The notes under the pieces: generated by a model | Told to the model about the DNA's origin: nothing | Seen by the model: only the letters and a program-made list of their open reading frames with translations | Database searches by the model: none | In this document: positions 43,837 to 52,353 of the stretch, in pieces | Numbering within the stretch: position 1 is the first letter of the stretch | Layout of the letters: each line of letters opens with the position of its first letter | Program-made: the position numbers and the translations under genes | Assembly: GCA_900315775.1 (NCBI GenBank) | Contig: ONAJ01000033.1 | Span: 1 to 64,000, forward strand | Source: an uncultured Prevotella sp. | GTDB taxonomy: Bacteria > Bacteroidota > Bacteroidia > Bacteroidales > Bacteroidaceae | Direction of reading: 5' to 3' | Length of the DNA stretch: 64,000 nucleotides

Positions 43837-45120
43837 TTATTTTGAGTTCAGACTCTTAATGAGGTTATCAAAGTCTCTAATAACTTTGTTTGCTGAATCG
43901 ATAACTGTCTTCCAACTGCTCTCAGTGAAGTACTCATCGAAGGCGTACTTTGTTCCGTCGTCAAAGCATACCACAGGACGTACATTCCAATAGCCTGAAC
44001 GTTTCTGGAAAGCCTCTGCCTCTACCCATGCACGCTTCTGACTACCACCATCGTAGAAGATGCCGAGATTCTTCATCAGTATCGTCATGTTGTCTGCAGC
44101 ATGCTTTGCTGTGGTCTCGTCGGAACTACTGATTTCATTGCCTGCATTTATAACACCTATTACGTCAAGTGAGCCTTTCACTTGCAGCTGTCCCAACACA
44201 TCAACATTGATGTTCTGGGCATTGGCATCAGTTAACTCATATCTGCCGTTACCGCCTGAAACCTTTGTTGTTCCTTCAACGATTACACTAAGCAACTGAA
44301 CGTTGTCCTTCTTTACAGTAGTTGTAATAGCAGCCTGTCCCTGTGCCTGATAGATAAGACGCGAAACATTCACGTTGTAGTTCTTAACAGTAGCATTAAC
44401 AGTTACATTATAGCGGTCGCGTGTAAGGTCTAACTCTTCGTTGATAGCGTTGATATCTGTGGTGATGTCAACTTTTACCATCTGCTGTCCTCCTACAGTT
44501 GCTACGAGACTTATGTTCTGAGGAATATCTGCGTAGTTTCTGTATGAATCAGTATGGTAGTAACCGCGTTTATTTTCTGTGCTAATAAAAACTCTCTTTG
44601 TATTGCCCGATGTTGTCAGTGTTGCCACACAGTCTCTTCCTTTGCTGTCCTTAACACTAATCTGCAGGTCGTTAGCATCTGTGCGAATCCATTTGCCGTT
44701 GCTGATAGTAAAGTGTCCTTTAATCTGGGCTGTAGAGTAAACACGCTTATACTCTGCATAATAATCATCACCACTAATATATTCTGTAATGTTGTCCAAT
44801 GTCTGCTCCCACCATTCACCGACGTCTCTGCTATCAACGTCTTTGTACAGAGTTTTAAGGTCGTTGGCAAGATCACGAATATCGGTGAAGTCAGAGGCTT
44901 TAGCATATCCCATAAACTGTGTTGCCACAGACTCAAGTTTCTGCTTCTGCTCTGCACTGCTCATAGTCTGTCCGTCAACTACTGGATCGTCATTATCTGG
45001 CTGTACTGCGCCTCCGCCGCCGCTCGATGAGCCACCGTCGTCGCCACAGGCAACTAATGAAACTGACACTACCACTCCCATAAGGAGTGCTGATGCAAGA
45101 TTGATAAGATTTTTTCTCAT
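43837..45120 (-). CDS. Hypothetical lipoprotein
   Basis: A 427-aa predicted lipoprotein: MRKNLINLASALLMGVVVSVSLVACGDDGGSSSGGGG, Cys near 25, followed by a Gly/Ser linker. The mature part alternates helical (SSAEQKQKLESVATQFMGYAKASDF) and beta segments. I do not recognise a family. ATG 45120 was chosen over an earlier opening because it gives the signal peptide; the promoter box is at 45150-45158. Confidence 0.7.
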   Translation of the reverse strand: MRKNLINLASALLMGVVVSVSLVACGDDGGSSSGGGGAVQPDNDDPVVDGQTMSSAEQKQKLESVATQFMGYAKASDFTDIRDLANDLKTLYKDVDSRDVGEWWEQTLDNITEYISGDDYYAEYKRVYSTAQIKGHFTISNGKWIRTDANDLQISVKDSKGRDCVATLTTSGNTKRVFISTENKRGYYHTDSYRNYADIPQNISLVATVGGQQMVKVDITTDINAINEELDLTRDRYNVTVNATVKNYNVNVSRLIYQAQGQAAITTTVKKDNVQLLSVIVEGTTKVSGGNGRYELTDANAQNINVDVLGQLQVKGSLDVIGVINAGNEISSSDETTAKHAADNMTILMKNLGIFYDGGSQKRAWVEAEAFQKRSGYWNVRPVVCFDDGTKYAFDEYFTESSWKTVIDSANKVIRDFDNLIKSLNSK

Positions 45121-45149
45121 ATTATTTATGGTATTGGTTAGTTTACTTT

Positions 45150-45158
45150 GCAAAGATA
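45150..45158 (-). promoter_or_regulatory. -7 promoter box of the hypothetical lipoprotein gene
   Basis: TATCTTTGC on the minus strand, 29 nt before the ATG and immediately after the terminator of the upstream gene. Confidence 0.65.
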
Positions 45159-45162
45159 CAGA

Positions 45163-45196
45163 AAAAGCGCAACACCCGAAAACTCGAATGTTGCGC
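45163..45196 (-). terminator. Rho-independent terminator after the Cys-rich protein gene
   Basis: On the minus strand GCGCAACA pairs with TGTTGCGC (45167-45196) and is followed by TTTTTC. It ends the mscL/Cys-rich transcript. Confidence 0.75.
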
Positions 45197-45255
45197 GATA
45201 TGGATTATTTTCAGAATATTTGGCTTAACTATTCAAAAAAAGTCGTTTCCTATAA

Positions 45256-45630
45256 TTATTTTTTTTGCTTATCACATTTCTTTTCACAAGCTTTTGCTTT
45301 CTCACAAGCTTTTGCTTTCTCACAAGCTTTTGCTTTCTCACAAGCTTTTGCTTTCTCACAAGCTTTTGCCTTTGCAGCCTCTTTGCAGCAAGCCTTTGCT
45401 TCCTTGCAACAGTCCTTGCAGGGCTCTGCAGCCTTGCAGCAGTCTTTACAAAGGTCCTTCTTACAGGTCTTCGAAGCCTTACAGCAGTCACTGCCTTCCT
45501 GACAGCATCCCTTCTTAGCCACACACTCTTTTTTCTGGACGTTCTGTGGTGTAGCACCAGTCTTTGCGTCCTGCGCTGATACTGTTACAACAGCCATCAT
45601 CAGCGCCAATGTCATCATTATCTTTTTCAT
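45256..45630 (-). CDS. Exported Cys/Lys-rich repeat protein coupled to mscL
   Basis: A 124-aa protein with a signal peptide (MKKIMMTLALMMAVVTVSAQ). The mature part is about one fifth Cys (20 in all), many as CC pairs (GCC, DCC, ACC), with Lys, Ala and Glu making up most of the rest. Near the C-terminus the hexapeptide EKAKAC is repeated about five times by an 18-bp DNA repeat. The composition suggests a periplasmic metal-binding or thiol-buffer protein, but no known metallothionein pattern is recognised. Its ATG is 1 nt after the mscL stop, so the two are translationally coupled. Confidence 0.75.
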   Translation of the reverse strand: MKKIMMTLALMMAVVTVSAQDAKTGATPQNVQKKECVAKKGCCQEGSDCCKASKTCKKDLCKDCCKAAEPCKDCCKEAKACCKEAAKAKACEKAKACEKAKACEKAKACEKAKACEKKCDKQKK

Positions 45631-45631
45631 T

Positions 45632-46027
45632 TTACTTCTTCTTTAATATATCACGAATCTCAGCCAACAGCTCTTCCTGTGTAGGACCAGCAGGTGCCTC
45701 AGGAGCGGGCTCCTCAACCTTCTTGCGGTTCAGTTTGTTAATACCTTTCAGCATCAGGAAGATACAGAAAGCAACGATAAGGAAGTCCACTACATTCTGG
45801 ATGAACATACCATACTTCAACACAGCAGCGCCCTCGCCCTCACCAATCTGGAATGCCAGATTCGTGAAGTCAACGTTACCTGTAATCATACCAACAAATG
45901 GCATAAGAATGTCGTCAACAAGTGAAGAAACAATCTTGCCGAATGCACCACCGATGATAACACCGACAGCCATGTCCATTACGTTGCCTTTCATGGCAAA
46001 CTCTTTAAATTCACTAATAAATCCCAT
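45632..46027 (-). CDS. mscL: Large-conductance mechanosensitive channel MscL
   Basis: A 131-aa inner-membrane channel opened by membrane tension under osmotic downshock. The signature [35 protein letters not shown] spans the N-terminal helix and TM1. TM2 is [19 protein letters not shown], followed by the charged C-terminal bundle ([14 protein letters not shown]). Length is standard. Promoter at 46152-46160, leader about 120 nt. Confidence 0.96.
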   Translation of the reverse strand: MGFISEFKEFAMKGNVMDMAVGVIIGGAFGKIVSSLVDDILMPFVGMITGNVDFTNLAFQIGEGEGAAVLKYGMFIQNVVDFLIVAFCIFLMLKGINKLNRKKVEEPAPEAPAGPTQEELLAEIRDILKKK

Positions 46028-46151
46028 AACTTTAAATTATTAATTATAAATTGCTATCTTTGCATTACAATAAGAGAGCCAACAAGTATTTCAACTTGAT
46101 TTATGACAATCTCTTATCTTATTTTCACTTCTTTTTTATCAATATTTGAGT

Positions 46152-46160
46152 GCAAATATA
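46152..46160 (-). promoter_or_regulatory. -7 promoter box of the mscL operon
   Basis: TATATTTGC on the minus strand, back-to-back with the gap promoter at 46173. A second plus-strand box, TATCTTTGC, lies at 46057-46065 with no assigned transcript. Confidence 0.55.
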
Positions 46161-46172
46161 ATATTTTTTTCT

Positions 46173-46181
46173 TAACTTTGC
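46173..46181 (+). promoter_or_regulatory. -7 promoter box of the gap gene
   Basis: TAACTTTGC, 79 nt before the ATG at 46261. The leader is A-rich. Confidence 0.65.
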
Positions 46182-46251
46182 AGGCGAAAAGAAAAATTTT
46201 TGTACAGAATACACAAAATTAGGTATTATTTTTAACAATTTAATAAAGTAA

Positions 46252-47228
<977 letters not shown>

Positions 47229-47249
47229 TATAAACCAAAACAGATAAAA

Positions 47250-47286
47250 AATGCCACTCGATTTTGTCGAGTGGTATTTTTTTTCT
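47250..47286 (+). terminator. Rho-independent terminator after gap
   Basis: CCACTCG pairs with CGAGTGG around ATTTTGT, extended by A-T pairs and followed by eight T. Confidence 0.85.
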
Positions 47287-47300
47287 TCTGGAACCCTACA

Positions 47301-48074
47301 CTAGCCGTGAAGTGGAACTTCTGAAATGCTTTTACTAAGTACCCTATAGACCTCTTTCATCGCAGGATCGTCCAGCAGTTTCATCTGCGCCTCCATCACA
47401 TTATTGTCGCCTCGTGCCGCGGGTCCTGTCTGCGCCTCTTTGGGATGAACGGTATGTACCTTTCTCACCATCTCATCTATCAGCGGCAACATCACGTCAA
47501 AGTCGATACCTTTTTCTTCCAAGACCTTTGCCGACAATGTAAAGCAGTGATTTGCAAAGTTACAGGCAAAGACTGCCGCCAGATGCAGGTATCTGCGATG
47601 TTCTGTGTCCAGTTCCATAACTTTCGGTGTTATCGTCAGCGCCAATGCTTTCAGCACCTCCAACGACTCCGCATCACTCGCCTCCACGAAACACGTCACC
47701 TTCTGGAAGTCCACCTCTCGTTCCTTACTGAACGTCTGCATTGGATAGAACACGCCATAATGTTTTGCGTAGCCTTTGAACACATTCATCTCTATGCTCC
47801 CTGCGGTGTGGGCGAAAAGTTTTTCTTCCCTACCCTTACACAGCTCTGGTATCAACGTCTTCAGTACGCTGTCCTTTACTGCCACAAGATACACGTCGGC
47901 ATCTTTTACCACAGCACTCAGGTCGTTAATGGCTTCTGCATCTACTATTTTCGCCAGCATCTCTGCCGACTCCATAGTATGGCTATACACCTGTGCTATC
48001 TCGTGTCCATTCCTACTCAGCTCTTTCCCGACATTCGTCGCCAGCCTTCCTGCCCCAATCAAAACTATTCTCAT
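47301..48074 (-). CDS. Rossmann-fold / DUF2520 oxidoreductase-like protein
   Basis: A 257-aa protein. The N-terminus MRIVLIGAGRLATNVGKEL is an NAD(P)-binding loop. The C-terminal half (HRRYLHLAAVFACNFANHCFTL, VHPKEAQTGPAARGD) matches the DUF2520 helical domain seen in putative F420/NADP reductase-like proteins. The substrate is unknown. An upstream TTG at 48092 lies inside the period-7 repeat; ATG 48074 gives the proper Rossmann start. It follows the nitroreductase gene on the same strand. Confidence 0.82.
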   Translation of the reverse strand: MRIVLIGAGRLATNVGKELSRNGHEIAQVYSHTMESAEMLAKIVDAEAINDLSAVVKDADVYLVAVKDSVLKTLIPELCKGREEKLFAHTAGSIEMNVFKGYAKHYGVFYPMQTFSKEREVDFQKVTCFVEASDAESLEVLKALALTITPKVMELDTEHRRYLHLAAVFACNFANHCFTLSAKVLEEKGIDFDVMLPLIDEMVRKVHTVHPKEAQTGPAARGDNNVMEAQMKLLDDPAMKEVYRVLSKSISEVPLHG

Positions 48075-48075
48075 T

Positions 48076-48107
48076 CCACCTTTAACCTTCAACCTTCAAC
48101 CTTCAAT
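48076..48107 (-). repeat. Period-7 tandem repeat between nitroreductase and DUF2520 genes
   Basis: TTGAAGG (minus strand) is repeated about four times. It fills the gap from the nitroreductase stop to the DUF2520 start and supplies the purine-rich stretch before the ATG. Confidence 0.8.
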
Positions 48108-48627
48108 ATTTTGCTACATGCACATTCTCCCACTTCAACTTATCCTCGTTTTGTGGTTTACGTTCATCAGCTTTATGTCCAAAGGCAACGACACACAGAC
48201 ACGACAAATTCTCAGGTATGTCCAATATGCCACGAATAACTTCGTCTGCCGTAGTACCATCAGAGAGTCCTCTGCCTCTCATCTGCACCCAACAGCTTCC
48301 CAGTCCGAGGTCTTCCGCCTGATATTGCATTGATATAGCTGCTATTGCACCATCTTCCACCCAACAGTCGTTCTGCATAGGGTCTCCAAGTACTACCACA
48401 GCCATCGCAGCACCTTTTATAAACTGTCCTCCGAGGTCTTTGGCGTCCGACAACTTCTCCAAATCCATCTTGTCGTCCACAACAACGAACTGCCAGGCTC
48501 TCTGACTCTTACTTGTCGGTGCCATCAGTGCCGCCCTCATTATCAGCTGCACCTCTTCTGCACTAATCTCCTCCTCTGTGAACTTTCTATGACTGCGACG
48601 CATCTGCGCCAATTCTTTAAAATCCAT
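48103..48627 (-). CDS. Nitroreductase-family flavoprotein
   Basis: A 174-aa FMN-dependent NAD(P)H oxidoreductase. RRSHRKFTEEEISAEEVQLIMRAALMAPTSKSQRAWQF is the N-terminal FMN-binding region, and LGLGSCWVQMRGRG with FGHKADERKP at the C-terminus completes the fold. The physiological substrate is not evident. It lies 39 nt after mtaB, followed by the DUF2520 gene. Confidence 0.9.
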   Translation of the reverse strand: MDFKELAQMRRSHRKFTEEEISAEEVQLIMRAALMAPTSKSQRAWQFVVVDDKMDLEKLSDAKDLGGQFIKGAAMAVVVLGDPMQNDCWVEDGAIAAISMQYQAEDLGLGSCWVQMRGRGLSDGTTADEVIRGILDIPENLSCLCVVAFGHKADERKPQNEDKLKWENVHVAKY

Positions 48628-48666
48628 ATCTTATACCTTTATATATACTATTAAGAACTCCTTTAC

Positions 48667-49998
48667 TTAAATAATTTGTGCCACCAATGCTGTGCGGTCG
48701 TGATTGAAGTCGCCTAACCTGACCTGAAGAATCTGGTTGTCATACTCTTCACGACTCTGTGAAGCGGGCAGTTCCACACGAATGTAGTTCTCCGTAAATC
48801 CGTGCATTGCCTTTCCACGTGGAGCACGTTCAAATAGCACATTACCCTCCTTGCCTATATACTGTGCATAGAAAGACTGCGTCTTCTCATCGGAAAGTTC
48901 CAGAAGTCGTTTTGAACGCAACTTCTTGTCTTTCTCCGCAACAACATACGGGATGCTAAGTGCCGAGGTTCCCGGACGCTCACTATACGGAAAGACATGG
49001 AGTTGTGTGACGTCAAGAGAACGTAGGAACTCATAACACTCCTCAAAGAGCTCTGGTCGTTCACCACGTGTGCCTACCATAACATCAACACCAATGAAGG
49101 CGTGGGGCATACGTTCTTTTATAAGCTCTATCTTATGGGCAAAAAGAGCCTTGTCATAACGTCGATGCATAAGACGAAGCACTTCGTCGCTACCGCTCTG
49201 TAGGGGGATGTGGAAGTGTGGCATGAATGCCCTGCTTGTGCTGCAGTACTCTATGAGCTCATCACTGAGGAGGTCTGGTTCCAGTGAGCTGATGCGATAA
49301 CGCTGTATTCCCTCTACCTTATCGAGTGCCTTCACAAGTTCTATGAAACTCTCACCACGAGGATGTCCAAAGTCTCCTATGTTAACACCTGTGAGTACTA
49401 TCTCCTTACCGCCTTCGAGAGCAGCCTGGTGTGCCTGTTCTACAAGTGATTCAATACTTGGACTACGACTGAAGCCGCGGGCGTAAGGTATCGTACAGTA
49501 TGTACAGAAATAGCTGCAGCCGTCCTGTACTTTGAGGAAATAACGTGTGCGGTTGCCTCGAGAACAGGAAGGAGCGAAGGATGTAATGTCTTTCGTCTTC
49601 TGCGCTATTGCCTTGGGAACAGCAGCCGCCCCACTCCACGCATCGGAGAGGTACTGTATCAGATTTGCCTTCTCGTTACTGCCAAGAACCAGATTAACAC
49701 CTTCTATGTTACTTACTCTCTCCGACTCCAACTGGGCATAACATCCTGTAACAACGACAAAGGCTCCGGGATTCTCGCGCACCATACGGTGGATAGCCTG
49801 ACGACACTTATGATCGGCAACGTCGGTTACCGAACAGGTGTTTATAAGACATATATCGGCAGACTCGCCTTTGGCGGCTGTACGAACACCCATCTCCTGA
49901 AGCATCCGCCCGAAAGTTGATGTCTCGGAAAAGTTCAACTTACACCCTAAAGTGTAATACTTGGCTGTCTTGCCTTGAAAAGAGGAGGTATCAATCAT
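48667..49998 (-). CDS. mtaB: tRNA (t6A37) methylthiotransferase MtaB
   Basis: A 443-aa radical-SAM enzyme that converts t6A37 of tRNA to ms2t6A37. The N-terminal UPF0004 domain has TLGCKLNFSETS, INTCSVT and VVTGCYAQ, whose cysteines bind one 4Fe-4S cluster. The radical-SAM motif CSYFCTYCTIPYARG (about 155) binds the other. A TRAM-like C-terminus ends the protein. The GCKLN variant and tRNA context mark MtaB rather than RimO or MiaB. Promoter at 50031-50039. Confidence 0.92.
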   Translation of the reverse strand: MIDTSSFQGKTAKYYTLGCKLNFSETSTFGRMLQEMGVRTAAKGESADICLINTCSVTDVADHKCRQAIHRMVRENPGAFVVVTGCYAQLESERVSNIEGVNLVLGSNEKANLIQYLSDAWSGAAAVPKAIAQKTKDITSFAPSCSRGNRTRYFLKVQDGCSYFCTYCTIPYARGFSRSPSIESLVEQAHQAALEGGKEIVLTGVNIGDFGHPRGESFIELVKALDKVEGIQRYRISSLEPDLLSDELIEYCSTSRAFMPHFHIPLQSGSDEVLRLMHRRYDKALFAHKIELIKERMPHAFIGVDVMVGTRGERPELFEECYEFLRSLDVTQLHVFPYSERPGTSALSIPYVVAEKDKKLRSKRLLELSDEKTQSFYAQYIGKEGNVLFERAPRGKAMHGFTENYIRVELPASQSREEYDNQILQVRLGDFNHDRTALVAQII

Positions 49999-50030
49999 AC
50001 TTTTTATACCTTATTATATATATAGGGAAT

Positions 50031-50039
50031 GCAAAGGTA
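50031..50039 (-). promoter_or_regulatory. -7 promoter box of mtaB
   Basis: TACCTTTGC on the minus strand, leader about 27 nt. Confidence 0.65.
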
Positions 50040-50049
50040 CAAAATTTAA

Positions 50050-50079
50050 TCCATAATGCATAATTCATAATGCGAAATA
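50050..50079. repeat. Period-7 repeat and hairpin in the mtaB/lipoprotein intergenic region
   Basis: CATAATG/CATAATT-type 7-mers repeat about four times. Further on (50104-50130) ACACCAAAAAA and TTTTTTCGTGT form an inverted repeat. Apart from these and two promoters, nothing is seen in the 326-bp gap 49999-50324. Confidence 0.6.
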
Positions 50080-50265
50080 CAACCCACCGTCAATCGACAA
50101 ATAACACCAAAAAATGTCGTTTTTTCGTGTTGTTTGCGCACACTGAAAAACTTTAACAGTTATTCACATTTCGTAATTTATTGATTTTCAGCGCTTTGCT
50201 AAAATGTTACAAAAAGGCTGAAAAAAAAGTCTAAAAAAAATGAACAACGTATTAAAAAAATACTT

Positions 50266-50274
50266 ACCTTTGCA
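50266..50274 (+). promoter_or_regulatory. -7 promoter box of the 51-aa lipoprotein gene
   Basis: TACCTTTGC, about 50 nt before the ATG at 50325. Confidence 0.7.
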
Positions 50275-50324
50275 GCGTTTTAATAAACAAATAATTGTTT
50301 TACAGATTTTAAAAGCTTAGAAAA

Positions 50325-50480
50325 ATGAAGAAATTAGTTTTGATGTTCGTAGCTGTAGCAGCTATCTCATTCGCTTCTTGTGGTAACAAAACAGCTCAGA
50401 GCGCTGACGTTGATACAGCAGCTGTTGACACAGTTGACACTGTAGCTGTTGACACTGTAGCTGCTGACACTGTTAAGTAA
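50325..50480 (+). CDS. Small 51-aa lipoprotein with VDT repeats
   Basis: Starts MKKLVLMFVAVAAISFASCG, with the lipobox Cys at residue 19. The mature part is only about 33 residues and is built of Ala/Val/Asp/Thr repeats (VDTVAVDTVAADTVK). A strong promoter box upstream and a long-stem terminator downstream frame it as its own transcription unit. The codons (GCT, GTT, GAC) resemble those of the highly expressed gap gene. It might be a small abundant outer-membrane lipoprotein; no family is recognised. Confidence 0.8.
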   Translation: MKKLVLMFVAVAAISFASCGNKTAQSADVDTAAVDTVDTVAVDTVAADTVK

Positions 50481-50514
50481 TCAGAAGCTCGAACAAAGGA
50501 AAAGAGAGAAAAAA

Positions 50515-50546
50515 ATCGTTGGACCTCAGGTTCAACGATTTTTGTT
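50515..50546 (+). terminator. Rho-independent terminator after the small lipoprotein
   Basis: A 13-bp stem (AATCGTTGGACCT with AGGTTCAACGATT, one G-U pair) with a single-base apparent loop, then a T run. Confidence 0.85.
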
Positions 50547-50584
50547 TGTCTTTTATTGAAAGAAATCCTGAACTTATCAGGACC

Positions 50585-51007
50585 CTATCCCCTCAATCTG
50601 TCTGCACTACGTACGAGTCGTTCGTCTGCCTTGATAGCACGACGTGCCATATATACCAGTACGAACGAAACGAAAGGTAGTAACATTGCCCATTGGAAAT
50701 CCCAATGACACTCCAATTCCTGACACTTATAACCCACTACTATTCCGTAGGTTGCGTACCACAGCACAATAAGAATCAGTGCTGTCGCCGTCCAATGTAG
50801 TTGACGTAACCTATTTTTATATAGGAATATGGAGAAAACCTCAACGGTACATGCTAAGAGCAGAACAACATATAGTGGTATGTTGTTGTACATCGCTATG
50901 TTCTCTCCTATCGTATCAGGCACAAGTAGAGCTACCGGCTGCGTGAGCGCCACAAAGGCAGCAATAACAGCAAGCAACAAGTAAACGGTCTGTATGCGTT
51001 GTATCAT
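50585..51007 (-). CDS. DUF4293 four-TM membrane protein
   Basis: A 140-aa inner-membrane protein with four hydrophobic segments (about 5-25, 45-65, 72-92, 103-120). The start MIQRIQTVYLLLA is the DUF4293 hallmark. Function unknown, but the gene commonly sits beside the rpoZ-like and bamD genes in Bacteroidota, as here (6 nt after the rpoZ-like gene). Confidence 0.85.
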   Translation of the reverse strand: MIQRIQTVYLLLAVIAAFVALTQPVALLVPDTIGENIAMYNNIPLYVVLLLACTVEVFSIFLYKNRLRQLHWTATALILIVLWYATYGIVVGYKCQELECHWDFQWAMLLPFVSFVLVYMARRAIKADERLVRSADRLRG

Positions 51008-51013
51008 AAGGGC

Positions 51014-51349
51014 TTACTCCTCTTCCTCTGTTTTCTTCATTGGGTCACGATAGTACACCTGACCATCAACAAATTCCTGTGTTGCAAGAAGTGTTGGCTT
51101 TGGCAACTTCTCGTAATAGCGTGAAATTTCTATCTGCTCACGATTTTCAAAAACTTCCTCCAGGGAATCATTATATGAGGCGAACTCAGCCAGCTTCTTG
51201 CTGAGGTCCTGCTTCATCTCTACAGAGATCTGATTAGCACGTTTTGCGATAATGGCAACGCTCTCGTAGATATTGCCAGTATCCTTGCTTAAATCCATAA
51301 TGTTTCGTGTCACAGTATTCACTGGAGCCTTTGACTTTTTGTAATCCAT
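51014..51349 (-). CDS. RNA polymerase omega-subunit-like protein (RpoZ-like)
   Basis: A 111-aa protein; MDYKKSKAPVNTVTRNIMDLSKDTGNIYESVAIIAKRANQI is the Bacteroidota omega-like sequence, with the conserved AKRA helix that contacts beta-prime. The acidic tail KKTEEEE is typical. It helps assemble RNA polymerase. It lies between bamD and the DUF4293 gene on the same strand. Confidence 0.88.
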   Translation of the reverse strand: MDYKKSKAPVNTVTRNIMDLSKDTGNIYESVAIIAKRANQISVEMKQDLSKKLAEFASYNDSLEEVFENREQIEISRYYEKLPKPTLLATQEFVDGQVYYRDPMKKTEEEE

Positions 51350-51356
51350 CTTTATA

Positions 51357-51400
51357 ATTTACTATTTTACTATTTACGATTTATTTACTATTATACTATT
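51357..51400 (-). repeat. Degenerate period-7 repeat between bamD and rpoZ-like genes
   Basis: TTTACTA/TTTACGA-like 7-mers repeat through the 58-bp gap between the two genes. More decayed than the other arrays. Confidence 0.45.
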
Positions 51401-51407
51401 GTGCGCC

Positions 51408-52241
51408 TTACATTAAAGGACTTTTTGAAAGTATTTTCTTGCAACGCTCTATATACTTCTCTGCCGTTGTAACTTCCTTGGAATCAGGATACTGGTTTAT
51501 AAAACCGTAGCACTCATCCTCAGCATCACGATAGCGGTCGAGTTTCTTTGACTCAGTACTCTGCTGCGCCAGTTCAAACTTACTCTTCATTATGAGAACC
51601 GAGAACTCCTCACGCATCGACGAGTAAGGATAATCCTTCAGGGCGTTCTGTGCTGTTATGATACATGCCTCATAGTTGGAGCCTCCGAAAAGACAGTTAC
51701 TGAAGTATGTTCCAAGATTGTAGTAAAGACGGGCACTGTAAAACTCCTTCTTCACCAGTTTATCCTGGAGCTCAAACATTATCTTTTGAGCCTCATCCTT
51801 ACGCTGAGCATCAGGGAACAAATCCATATATTCCTGCAGCGCCGCAATAGAATTAACGGTCTGCGTCTGGTCAAGACGCGGCTCGGGAGTTCCCATATAA
51901 AGACTCTTGCCTACGTAGAACTTGGCATTCTCAGCGTAGAGACCGCGCGGATAGCTCTGGTAGTACTTCTTAAAGGTATATGATGCAGACTCGTAATCTT
52001 TGGAGTTGTACTGCGCCATACCCAGCATATAGAGGCACTCCTGTCCGTTCTCCGTTCCCTTAAGAACATTGATAAGGTCTGTGAGCAATACTGCAGCACG
52101 CGAAAACTTACCCTCGGCAAAGAGTTGTTTTGAGTATTCGTATTTCAGATTGTTGTCTGAGGTTTTAAACATGCTATTGAATTCTGATGCACAACCTGAC
52201 AACAGACATACTGATGATATTATGACGAGTAATTTCTTCAT
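51408..52241 (-). CDS. bamD: Outer-membrane protein assembly factor BamD
   Basis: A 277-aa lipoprotein: MKKLLVIISSVCLLSGCASEF, with Cys at 17. Five TPR-like helical pairs follow, including YEYSKQLFAEGKFSRAAVLL, AQYNSKDYESASYTFKKYYQSYP and YVGKSLYMGTPEPRLDQT, the BamD arrangement. It belongs to the complex that inserts beta-barrels. ATG 52241 was chosen over an earlier opening because it gives the lipoprotein signal. Promoter TAATTTTGC at 52259-52267, divergent from uvrB. Confidence 0.92.
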   Translation of the reverse strand: MKKLLVIISSVCLLSGCASEFNSMFKTSDNNLKYEYSKQLFAEGKFSRAAVLLTDLINVLKGTENGQECLYMLGMAQYNSKDYESASYTFKKYYQSYPRGLYAENAKFYVGKSLYMGTPEPRLDQTQTVNSIAALQEYMDLFPDAQRKDEAQKIMFELQDKLVKKEFYSARLYYNLGTYFSNCLFGGSNYEACIITAQNALKDYPYSSMREEFSVLIMKSKFELAQQSTESKKLDRYRDAEDECYGFINQYPDSKEVTTAEKYIERCKKILSKSPLM

Positions 52242-52258
52242 TTTCCGAAAATTATCGT

Positions 52259-52267
52259 GCAAAATTA
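52259..52267 (-). promoter_or_regulatory. -7 promoter box of bamD
   Basis: TAATTTTGC on the minus strand, 17 nt before the bamD ATG. Confidence 0.65.
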
Positions 52268-52341
52268 CACATAATTCCGCGAAAAACAAAATGAGATAAG
52301 AGTTTTTTAGAAAAAATCACGTCCGATTTGTGTTTTTTTAC

Positions 52342-52350
52342 TATTTTTGC
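52342..52350 (+). promoter_or_regulatory. -7 promoter box of uvrB
   Basis: TATTTTTGC ends only 3 nt before the ATG at 52354, implying a leaderless uvrB transcript. Confidence 0.65.
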
Positions 52351-52353
52351 GGA

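Noticed and set aside
45265-45579. Plus-strand frames over the Cys-rich gene (Phe/Leu/Ser-rich repeats)
   Set aside because: Antisense shadows created by the 18-bp repeat; the minus-strand frame has a signal peptide and operon context.
46057-46065. Plus-strand TATCTTTGC box between mscL and gap
   Set aside because: The box nearer gap at 46173 explains that gene; no transcript or gene can be assigned to this one.
47445-48333. Long plus-strand frames opposite the DUF2520 and nitroreductase genes
   Set aside because: Composition is that of reverse-complement shadow, and both minus-strand genes show clear family motifs.
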